NCBI GenBank assembly: GCA_001411745.2 | Contig: LIQB01000010.1 | Span: 79,087-143,086, forward strand | Length of the DNA: 64,000 bases | From: Psychrobacter glacincola | GTDB lineage: Bacteria; Pseudomonadota; Gammaproteobacteria; Pseudomonadales; Moraxellaceae | Direction of reading: 5' to 3' | In this document: piece after piece, positions 56,938 through 64,000 of the stretch | Numbering within the stretch: position 1 is the stretch's first letter | Layout of the letters: the number at the start of each line of letters is the position of its first letter | Notes under the pieces: generated by a model | What the model saw: only the letters and a program-made list of their open reading frames with translations | Told to the model about the DNA's origin: nothing | The model's database searches: none | Translations under genes and position numbers: made by a program

Positions 56938-59232
56938 CTAGCTTTTTTTACTTGCGCCTTTACTACGGCTGCCAGTCTTTTTAGCGGGACCTCTTCTATC
57001 AGTACTTTTCTTATCAGTGCCTTTCTTAGAAGGCGCGCTCTTCGTTTGATTCATTTCACTAGATTGCAATTTGGCTTTTAAATCAAAGTCAATTTGTAGC
57101 AGATCCATATTGACGCCAGCAACTTTCACTTTAACGCGATCACCCAGTCCGAATAATGTCCCTTTGTCTTTACCGATCAGCTGTTGTTGCTGTTCATCGT
57201 AAACAAAGAAGTCATCACCGACATTAGAGATGTGAACCAAACCATCGATATATAAATCAGTCAAGGTAACAAACAAACCGAAGCTTGTGACTGTAGTAAC
57301 CACACCTTCGAACTCTTCACCAACATGATCTTTCATATAGTGACACTTGAGCCAAGACTCTACATAGCGTGAGGCTTTTTCGGCACGGCGCTCAGTATCT
57401 GAGGTTTGCGTGCCAGCCGCTTCAAGAGAAAAGTCCATCACTGGCTGCTGGGTATTGGTCACTTTTGCTTTGATGGCACGATGCAGCATTAAATCAGGGT
57501 AACGACGAATCGGCGAGGTGAAGTGGCTATATTCGTCATAAGCTAGCCCAAAGTGACCGATATTGTCAGGTGCATAGTTTGCTTGCATCATTGAGCGCAA
57601 CAGCATGCTGTGGATACTAATTGCATCGGGTCTGTCTTTGGTGGCTTCAATAATGCGCTGATAATCGGCTTGCGTTGGATTTTCTTCTGGGAAGCTTAAA
57701 CCAAAGTTCTTTGCGTATTCGTGAATACGCATTGATTTTTCGCCATCAGGTTTGTCATGGTTACGATATAAGACAGGAAGCTCATGCTTGAGTGCAAAAT
57801 TCGCTGCACAAGTATTGGCCAGCAGCATACATTCTTCAATGAGTTTTTGAGCATCACCGCGAGTACGCGGTAGGATTGCTTCGATACCACCTTTCTCATT
57901 GAACTTAATGTAGGTCTCAACCGTTTCAAACTCCATTGCATGGCGCTCTTCACGCTTTTTCAACAGTAGCTCATACAATTGATGTAAGGTATCGACAGAT
58001 TTTTTGACGTCTTTATTACCCGTGAGTGAGGTAGGTACGCTCTTATCTTCTGGATTCTCAAGATAAGCGTTCACTTGATTATACGTTAAGCGTGCTTGAG
58101 AATGCATGACAGCAGGATAGAATTCATAACCAGTCACTTTGCCTGCTCGTGATATTTTGATATCGGCGACCATACAAAGACGGTCACGGTCAGGATTCAG
58201 TGAGCACAGACCATTAGAGAGCACTTCAGGCAACATTGGAATCACACGATGCGGGAAGTATACGGACGTACCGCGCTCGTAGGCATCTTTATCAAGTGGC
58301 GAGTTTGGTGTAACGTAATAACTGACATCCGCAATCGCAACTAAGACACGATAGTTGCCACCTGAGCGTTTTTCGGCGAATACGGCATCATCAAAATCAC
58401 GTGCATCTTCACCATCGATAGTCACCAGCGGCAAATCACGCAAATCTGTACGACCTTTTAAATCTTTTTCAGTCGGCTCTTGATAATCGTTGGCTTGCTT
58501 CAGTGCTGCTTCGCTAAAATCTGATGGGATGTCATAATTGAGTAAGGTGGTCTCAATAATCAGTTCGCGGTCATTGTCATCAGACAGTACTTCGGTGATT
58601 TTACCCGTCGCAAATTCATGCTGATTTGGCCAATCAATAACATCAACCTTAACAGGAGATCCTTGCTTGGCATTCATCGCTTGTACATTTTCTTCAGTGA
58701 CGGTAATCGGCTGGTGATTATTTGGACTACCAAGCTCGACACAGTAGCCATCTTCATCATGCGCTAATGTACCAATGAAGTTGTTTTGGCGACGTTCAAC
58801 GACATCGACGATACGTCCTTCTGTGCGCCCGCGATTGTCTGTCGATGTACCGACTGCATCTACGGTATCACCGTTAAAAACCCAGCGCATTTGCTTTTCA
58901 TGCAAAAACAAATCTGGCATATCGCTTAATAATACAAAGCCAAAGCCTTTAGGATGTGCAGACACTGTACCTCTGACGACATCTTGCTTGGTCACCGTGC
59001 GATAGCGATAAGGACGACCGTCGCGGTTTACTTGTCCATCACGTGCCATCGCTTTTAGGCGATTGCCTAAAGCGTCAAACTGGTCTGGGTCATCAATATT
59101 AAAGGCTTTTGCCAATTGTTGATGCGTGACTTCACCATGCTCATTAATCGTACTGAGTATCAGTTCGCGACTAGGGATAGGATTGTCATATCTTTTTGCC
59201 TCACTTGAGGCGTTTGGATCGTTCCAACTCAT
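56938..59232 (-). CDS. rnr: Ribonuclease R
   Basis: About 764 aa. N-terminal helix-turn-helix-like part, cold-shock domains, the RNB catalytic domain with DGEDARDFDDAV (metal-binding aspartates near residue 275), S1 domain (FEGVVTTVTSFGLFV), and a lysine-rich tail. A 3'-5' exoribonuclease that degrades structured RNA, important in the cold. Start at 59232. Confidence 0.95.
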   Translation of the reverse strand: MSWNDPNASSEAKRYDNPIPSRELILSTINEHGEVTHQQLAKAFNIDDPDQFDALGNRLKAMARDGQVNRDGRPYRYRTVTKQDVVRGTVSAHPKGFGFVLLSDMPDLFLHEKQMRWVFNGDTVDAVGTSTDNRGRTEGRIVDVVERRQNNFIGTLAHDEDGYCVELGSPNNHQPITVTEENVQAMNAKQGSPVKVDVIDWPNQHEFATGKITEVLSDDNDRELIIETTLLNYDIPSDFSEAALKQANDYQEPTEKDLKGRTDLRDLPLVTIDGEDARDFDDAVFAEKRSGGNYRVLVAIADVSYYVTPNSPLDKDAYERGTSVYFPHRVIPMLPEVLSNGLCSLNPDRDRLCMVADIKISRAGKVTGYEFYPAVMHSQARLTYNQVNAYLENPEDKSVPTSLTGNKDVKKSVDTLHQLYELLLKKREERHAMEFETVETYIKFNEKGGIEAILPRTRGDAQKLIEECMLLANTCAANFALKHELPVLYRNHDKPDGEKSMRIHEYAKNFGLSFPEENPTQADYQRIIEATKDRPDAISIHSMLLRSMMQANYAPDNIGHFGLAYDEYSHFTSPIRRYPDLMLHRAIKAKVTNTQQPVMDFSLEAAGTQTSDTERRAEKASRYVESWLKCHYMKDHVGEEFEGVVTTVTSFGLFVTLTDLYIDGLVHISNVGDDFFVYDEQQQQLIGKDKGTLFGLGDRVKVKVAGVNMDLLQIDFDLKAKLQSSEMNQTKSAPSKKGTDKKSTDRRGPAKKTGSRSKGASKKS

Positions 59233-59373
59233 AAATTACCGTATCTATTTTTAAAATTATTAATAATGGCTATCTTAACACGAACGACGTTGCAATATCT
59301 TGCGTCAATTGTCTTAAGTGTATTTGGTAGCAGGAAGTGGCCACCTTTAATAGGTAACAACTATTAAAACAAA

Positions 59374-60618
59374 TCAAATGTCGATATCGACTGTACTTGA
59401 TCTATTGGTTATCTTTTTACTGTCTATCTCTTTCGACACTTCTAATACTGTTGTTTGATTAGACTTATCCAAGTATTTCTGAGCCTTATCGACTTCAGTA
59501 GTCAAAGTATTGACCGTCTGTTTCATGTTCTCTAGCGCTTCAATTTTATAATTGCTAATCATATCCATCGTATCATAGACGTTATTGAAAGCGTTTTGCA
59601 ATTTATCAAGCTCAATGCTGCTACTGGTCGCTTGCTCATGGATTTCACCTGACTGACGTTTTAGCATCGCTGAGGTCGATTCAATTAAGCTACTGGTGGT
59701 TTTATTTAAAGCAGTAATTTGATCAAGTACCAGTTTTTGATTGGTCATTGCTTGGGCAACCACGACCGCTGTACGTAGTGCAGATACGGTGGTTGTGGTG
59801 GCTCGATCAACGCCTTTTATCAATTCTAAGTTATTGCGGCGAATGGTATCGAGCGCTAAATAGCCTTGCACGTTCACGGCTAACTGAGTTAAAAAGTCGG
59901 TGTTTTTTTGACGCACATAAAACAACATCTCTTCTTTAATAATGCGTGCTTTTTCTGGGTCGGTCGCTTCTATCGCATAAACCTTTTGTTCTAACTGCTC
60001 ATCAATTTTTTTGCCGACATAAACGTATTGACGTATGGATTGCATCAGCTCCCACATATTGACTTTTTCTTGCTCAATCATCGCATTGTCTTTGAGCAGC
60101 TCATCCTTACCATTATATAGACTGGTAACAACCGCATTGATATGCGACTGTGCAGATTCGTATTGACGGAAGTAATCCTGTACTTTATTGCCAAATGGGA
60201 TGAGACCAAATAATTTACGTGAGCTGGTCAGCTCTTTTTTACTGGGATCTAAATCTTCGACGATGCCGCGCAACTCAGTCAATGACTTGGCGATAGGGGA
60301 ATTATCAAACAAGCTGTCATTGAGGCTTTTGGCGGGTAAATCGAGCATACGATTAGACACTTGGGCTGATTCACGAATCTCTTTGGTACCGAGATTATGA
60401 ATCGATTGCACATTTTGCTGAAATTCAGCGCTGTGCACAGAATTATTAATCACATGATCAACAAAGGCATCGACCTTGGCATCAAGCTCTGGGATTTGGC
60501 TGTCATCCAATTTGACCATCTGATCTGCTTCGCTTTTTTGTATTTCTCTCACAGGTTCAGGCGCGGTTAGAGAAATACTTGGCGTCGTTGCATTTTCTGG
60601 TGGGGTCAATTCTTGCAT
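59374..60618 (-). CDS. TelA-family toxic-anion-resistance-like protein
   Basis: About 414 aa from ATG 60618 with GAAGGAA upstream; the frame extends to 60660. Mostly helical with coiled coils, lacking membrane segments, like TelA/KlaA. Features: LFGLIPFGNKVQDYF, then ALRTAVVVAQAMTNQKLVL. Role in tellurite resistance is recorded for plasmid members; the chromosomal function is unclear. No ter genes nearby. Confidence 0.85.
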   Translation of the reverse strand: MQELTPPENATTPSISLTAPEPVREIQKSEADQMVKLDDSQIPELDAKVDAFVDHVINNSVHSAEFQQNVQSIHNLGTKEIRESAQVSNRMLDLPAKSLNDSLFDNSPIAKSLTELRGIVEDLDPSKKELTSSRKLFGLIPFGNKVQDYFRQYESAQSHINAVVTSLYNGKDELLKDNAMIEQEKVNMWELMQSIRQYVYVGKKIDEQLEQKVYAIEATDPEKARIIKEEMLFYVRQKNTDFLTQLAVNVQGYLALDTIRRNNLELIKGVDRATTTTVSALRTAVVVAQAMTNQKLVLDQITALNKTTSSLIESTSAMLKRQSGEIHEQATSSSIELDKLQNAFNNVYDTMDMISNYKIEALENMKQTVNTLTTEVDKAQKYLDKSNQTTVLEVSKEIDSKKITNRSSTVDIDI

Positions 60619-60939
60619 GAAATTTCCTTCAATATTGGATAAAAGTAGTGTTTTTGTCAACGACTCTGATGGTCGTGATATACGTTATTTTTATACACTT
60701 ACTAGAAATTTTTAATAAATGCTGATTAGCAAATATAAAATAGACCTTTAGGTTACCGCGTAATCAAATGGTTGAGAAGGTAGGTTTTGTAAAATAGAGT
60801 CAGCCAATTATATCTGACTAAACATATTTAAAAGAGATATGTATCTATGCACACAATAAAAAACCATCAATATCCCGCAGTATATTGATGGTTAAGGTTA
60901 TACATATCTATATTGACTAACAGCCATCTAATAAACAGA
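60619..60939. other. Intergenic region telA / infC
   Basis: About 320 bases. Holds the infC terminator and probably the telA promoter. The genes rpmI and rplT, which often follow infC, are not present. Confidence 0.5.
60855..60895 (-). terminator. Terminator of thrS-infC
   Basis: AACCATCAATAT pairs with ATATTGATGGTT, 8-base loop; on the minus strand followed by six T. Confidence 0.8.
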
Positions 60940-61461
60940 TTACTTTTTCTTAGTTGGCCCAAGCAGCATACCCATCTGACGACCTTCCATCTTAGGATAT
61001 TGCTCAACGTTAGCAATCTCAGCAGTATCTTCGATAATACGATCTAGCTGCTTGCGACCAATTTCTTGGTGCGCCATTTCACGGCCACGAAAGCGAATAC
61101 TGATTTTAACTTTGTCTTGGTCTTCCAAAAAGCTAACGATTTTTTTCAGTTTAACCTGATAATCAGCTTCTTCAGTACTAGGACGCAGCTTCATCTCTTT
61201 TAGCTGAGTTTGCTTTTGGTTCTTTTTAGCTTCTTTCGCTTTTTGCTTTTGATCATAGAGGAAATGCTTATAATCCATGATTTTGCATACTGGCGGTTTG
61301 GCTTCAGGAACCAATTCGACCAAATCTAGACTGTCCTCACGTGCCGCTTTCATCGCGGTTTCGATATCGACCACGCCCATCTGTTCGCCGTCTTCTTTAA
61401 CGAGACGGACTTCTTTGGCTGTGATATCTTCGTTGATGTTCAAACGGTTTGACTGTTTAAT
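60940..61461 (-). CDS. infC: Translation initiation factor IF-3 (ATT start)
   Basis: About 173 aa. Starts at ATT (61459-61461), not at the TTG at 61443: translated from ATT it reads (M)[12 protein letters not shown], the ordinary IF-3 N-terminus, and GAGGAG lies 8 bases upstream, within the end of thrS. The rare AUU start lets IF-3 repress its own synthesis. N- and C-domains joined by a lysine-rich linker ([15 protein letters not shown]), ending [14 protein letters not shown]. Five bases after thrS. Confidence 0.95.
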   Translation of the reverse strand: MKQSNRLNINEDITAKEVRLVKEDGEQMGVVDIETAMKAAREDSLDLVELVPEAKPPVCKIMDYKHFLYDQKQKAKEAKKNQKQTQLKEMKLRPSTEEADYQVKLKKIVSFLEDQDKVKISIRFRGREMAHQEIGRKQLDRIIEDTAEIANVEQYPKMEGRQMGMLLGPTKKK

Positions 61462-61466
61462 AGGTA

Positions 61467-63401
61467 TTACTCCTCATCTGTTTTTGGGGTCTGTCGGCCT
61501 TTGTCGCTGACAGCGGTCTGTACTAATGTAATAAATTCTGGAACACTCATCACGCCAAGGTTTTCACCTTCACGAGTACGGACATTGACACTGCCCGATT
61601 CGACTTCTTTATCCCCTAATACTAGCATATAGGGAACGCGTTCTAATGTTTTCTCTCGTATCTTAAATCCAATCTTTTCGTTACGCAAGTCACTAATAGC
61701 TCGCAAACCTGAATTTTTGAGTTCGCTGACCACATTTTCACAAGCATCTGCCTGTTTATCAGTGATATTCATCACCACCACTTGTTGCGGCGCTAGCCAA
61801 ACGGGCATCCAACCAGCATAGTTTTCAATCAAAATACCAATGAAGCGCTCGAATGAACCTAAGATGGCACGGTGCAACATAATAGGTACTTCGCGCTCGT
61901 TTTGCTCATTGACGAATTCGGCATCAAGGCGCTCAGGCATGTTTGGGTCAACCTGAATCGTACCGCACTGCCAGACGCGACCTAAAGAATCTTTCAAACT
62001 AAATTCAATCTTCGGACCATAGAATGCACCTTCACCGGGCAGATAAGCCCAATCTAATCCTGAGCTATCTAATGCATCGGCCAAAGCTTTCTCTGCAAAA
62101 TCCCAAGACTCATCACTACCAACCCGTTTTTCAGGGCGAGTCGAGAGTTTCATAATGATATTGTCAAAACCAAAGTCTTCATAGACGGCAAGGGTTAGTT
62201 TAATAAAGTCAGCGACTTCTTGCTGGATTTGCGACTGTGTACAGAAGATATGTGCATCATCTTGGGTAAAACCGCGTACACGCATCAAACCATGTAGCGA
62301 ACCTGATGGCTCGTTTCGATGGCATGAGCCAAACTCTGCCATACGTAATGGTAAGTCACGGTAAGATTTTAGACCTTGGTTAAAGACTTGCACGTGGCAC
62401 GGGCAGTTCATTGGTTTTACTGCATAATCACGATTTTCGCTGGCAGTCGTAAACATGTTAGTCGCATAGTTACCCCAATGTCCCGAACGCTCCCACAAAC
62501 TACGATCGACGATTTGCGGTGTTTTAATTTCTTCATAACCGTTATCGTGCTGTACTTTACGCATATACTGCTCAAGTACTTGATATATCGTCCAACCATT
62601 CGCATGCCAAAACACCATACCTGGCGCTTGCTCTTGCATATGGAACAGATTTAACGCTTTACCAATTTTACGATGGTCACGTTTTTCAGCTTCTTCGATA
62701 CGCTGAATATAGGCTTTTAAATCTTTTTTATCCGCCCATGCTGTACCATAGATACGTTGCAGTTGCTCGTTCTTGGCATCACCGCGCCAATATGCACCAG
62801 ACATTTTGGTCAGTTTGAATACTTTTAAAAATCTGGTGTTCGGCACGTGTGGACCACGGCACATATCGACATATTCTTGATGATGATAGAGACCAAACGC
62901 TTCTTCGCCTGGCATATCGTTAATCAGCTTAAGCTTATAGTCTTCACCACGTTCTTCAAAGATTTTAATGACTTCATCGCGTGGCGTTATTTTTTTGATA
63001 ACGTTATAATCTTGCTTGATGAGTTCCATCATGCGTTTTTCAATGGCTGCCATATGCTCAGGCGTAAATGGCGTTTCGCTATAGATGTCATAATAAAAAC
63101 CATCATCGATAACGGGGCCAATCACCATTTTTACATCAGGATATAACTGCTTAACGGCATGACCTAATAGATGAGCACAAGAATGGCGAATGATATCGAC
63201 ACCGTCATCATCTTTTGGTGTCACGATTTCAACCTTAGCATCATGAGCGATAGGGTCGTGCGCATCAACTAGATGACCATCTACACGTCCGGCAACCGTC
63301 GCTTTAGCCAATCCTGCACCAATGCTTTGTGCCACTTCCATGACGGTGGTACTACCTTCGAAGTTTTTTACGCTACCATCGGGTAAAGTAATCGCTACCA
63401 T
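61467..63401 (-). CDS. thrS: Threonyl-tRNA synthetase
   Basis: About 644 aa class II synthetase: TGS domain (1-60), editing domain with HSCAH near residue 74 and the zinc/aminoacylation core with [10 protein letters not shown] and the motif-2 region [21 protein letters not shown], ending in an anticodon-binding domain. Just upstream its leader holds a tRNA-like hairpin. AAAGGTG before the ATG. Confidence 0.97.
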   Translation of the reverse strand: MVAITLPDGSVKNFEGSTTVMEVAQSIGAGLAKATVAGRVDGHLVDAHDPIAHDAKVEIVTPKDDDGVDIIRHSCAHLLGHAVKQLYPDVKMVIGPVIDDGFYYDIYSETPFTPEHMAAIEKRMMELIKQDYNVIKKITPRDEVIKIFEERGEDYKLKLINDMPGEEAFGLYHHQEYVDMCRGPHVPNTRFLKVFKLTKMSGAYWRGDAKNEQLQRIYGTAWADKKDLKAYIQRIEEAEKRDHRKIGKALNLFHMQEQAPGMVFWHANGWTIYQVLEQYMRKVQHDNGYEEIKTPQIVDRSLWERSGHWGNYATNMFTTASENRDYAVKPMNCPCHVQVFNQGLKSYRDLPLRMAEFGSCHRNEPSGSLHGLMRVRGFTQDDAHIFCTQSQIQQEVADFIKLTLAVYEDFGFDNIIMKLSTRPEKRVGSDESWDFAEKALADALDSSGLDWAYLPGEGAFYGPKIEFSLKDSLGRVWQCGTIQVDPNMPERLDAEFVNEQNEREVPIMLHRAILGSFERFIGILIENYAGWMPVWLAPQQVVVMNITDKQADACENVVSELKNSGLRAISDLRNEKIGFKIREKTLERVPYMLVLGDKEVESGSVNVRTREGENLGVMSVPEFITLVQTAVSDKGRQTPKTDEE

Positions 63402-63434
63402 AATCTATTCACCTTTTTGCGTCCGTTGGCAGTG

Positions 63435-63455
63435 ATGATTGCAACCATCAATCAT
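63435..63455 (-). promoter_or_regulatory. tRNA-Thr anticodon-mimic hairpin in the thrS leader
   Basis: On the minus strand ATGATTG, loop ATGGTTG, CAATCAT: seven-base stem and seven-base loop with GGT, the tRNA-Thr anticodon, at positions 3-5 and T at position 2, as in a true anticodon loop. It lies 34 bases upstream of the thrS start, where E. coli thrS has its operator. ThrRS may bind it to repress its own translation. Confidence 0.55.
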
Positions 63456-63969
63456 ATAACCGCAAGACTGCGTCAATTATATCCAACTGCTATGATATGT
63501 TATAAGAGATAGATATCACTTAAAGGCAAAATTTCAAACAATCAACCGTTGAACAATCAAGGCTAATAAGAAATGCCATTAAGCAATATTATAAAGTCAG
63601 CTATTATAGCAAAAACTGTGTATCAACACTAGATAGTAAGGGATTAGGTCGGCCTCTATATATAGATGCTATCTATGCGAATATCAAGAAGTGTAAATCA
63701 TAGTTAAAGGACACAGCGAAGGCAATTATCAATAAGCAGATAAATATGTCAAAAAGTCAGTATAGAGCTTCAAAGTTTTAGCTTAAAGTAAGTTCTTAAT
63801 GGCAACTCTATAGATGACAATTAATGAATATCGATAGATACTGTTTAAAGCTGAGTCATTATTTACCGTCTAATTTAAAAGAATTAAATGAATGTCAATC
63901 TTAACCCATTGAAAACTATGCATTATTAAAAGTCTTCTCAAATAAACCTAAAAACCTCTGATAAAGCGG

Positions 63970-63997
63970 TTGACACCCCTGCCAGAATCTATATAAT
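63970..63997 (+). promoter_or_regulatory. Consensus sigma70 promoter reading out of the window
   Basis: TTGACA (63970-63975), 16-base spacer, TATAAT (63992-63997): both hexamers perfect. Such strength suggests a stable RNA or other highly expressed gene just past the edge. Confidence 0.75.
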
Positions 63998-64000
63998 ACG

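Larger units (their letters stand above)
63402..64000. other. Region upstream of thrS
   Basis: About 600 bases: the thrS leader with its hairpin, then an AT-rich stretch with no gene recognised, and a perfect promoter at the right edge. Confidence 0.5.

Noticed and set aside
1..64000. CRISPR array or prophage
   Set aside because: No regularly spaced repeats, integrase, capsid, terminase or portal-type genes were seen.

Overview
The window reads as a contiguous piece of a gammaproteobacterial chromosome, most likely Psychrobacter or a close Moraxellaceae relative. That placement is inferred from overall protein resemblance (HSL-family lipase, Na+-NQR with NqrM, BioF-BioC pair, OMP family) and moderate-to-low GC; no 16S gene is present. 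It is mostly housekeeping DNA with a few AT-rich accessory genes. No prophage, complete IS or CRISPR array was seen.

Layout. 0-4.7 kb: a lipid/envelope cluster with two paralogous fatty acid desaturases, two small 4-TM proteins of one apparent family, a TIGR01777 epimerase and a DCC-family thiol protein; it also holds two tandem DnaA boxes and two parS-like palindromes. 4.8-8.8 kb: two tandem membrane-anchored metallophosphoesterases and an HSL-type lipase. 9-12 kb: grpE-dnaK with heat-shock-type promoter elements. 12-14.3 kb: bioF-bioC. 14.6-16.6 kb: three tandem outer-membrane beta-barrel paralogs. 16.7-19.7 kb: nfeD-qmcA and a phytase-like esterase. 19.9-24.3 kb: hemN and a lipoprotein penicillin-acylase-type Ntn hydrolase. 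24.6-29.6 kb: comM, an orphan membrane protein, gph, DUF4385, a small exported protein, tRNA-Phe and a PanZ-like protein. 30.1-34.5 kb: hisB-hisH, small proteins and avtA.

34.9-42.4 kb is the most unusual part. An AT-rich patch carries two coupled small genes facing a PD-(D/E)XK nuclease-like gene. Next to it, a TIR-like gene sits inside the tesA-ybbA-ybbP transcription unit with very short spacers. This looks like defence-type cargo on a housekeeping operon.

42.4-52.9 kb: an MFS carrier, then nqrABCDEF followed by an SDR gene, apbE (which attaches the FMN of NqrB and NqrC) and nqrM, forming a full Na+-pumping NADH:quinone oxidoreductase module. 52.9-54.0 kb: about 1.1 kb without a convincing gene. 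54.0-60.6 kb: hisA (separate from hisBH), a BON-MscS channel, a small exported protein, rnr and a telA-like gene. 60.9-63.4 kb: thrS-infC, with infC starting at a canonical ATT and the thrS leader carrying a hairpin that imitates a tRNA-Thr anticodon loop. The right edge ends in a perfect sigma70 promoter pointing out of the window.

Two copies of a short MITE-like element (about 19.7 and 29.8 kb) share terminal inverted repeats and an IS5-type CTAG/CTAA target. Many convergent gene pairs are separated by bidirectional terminators.
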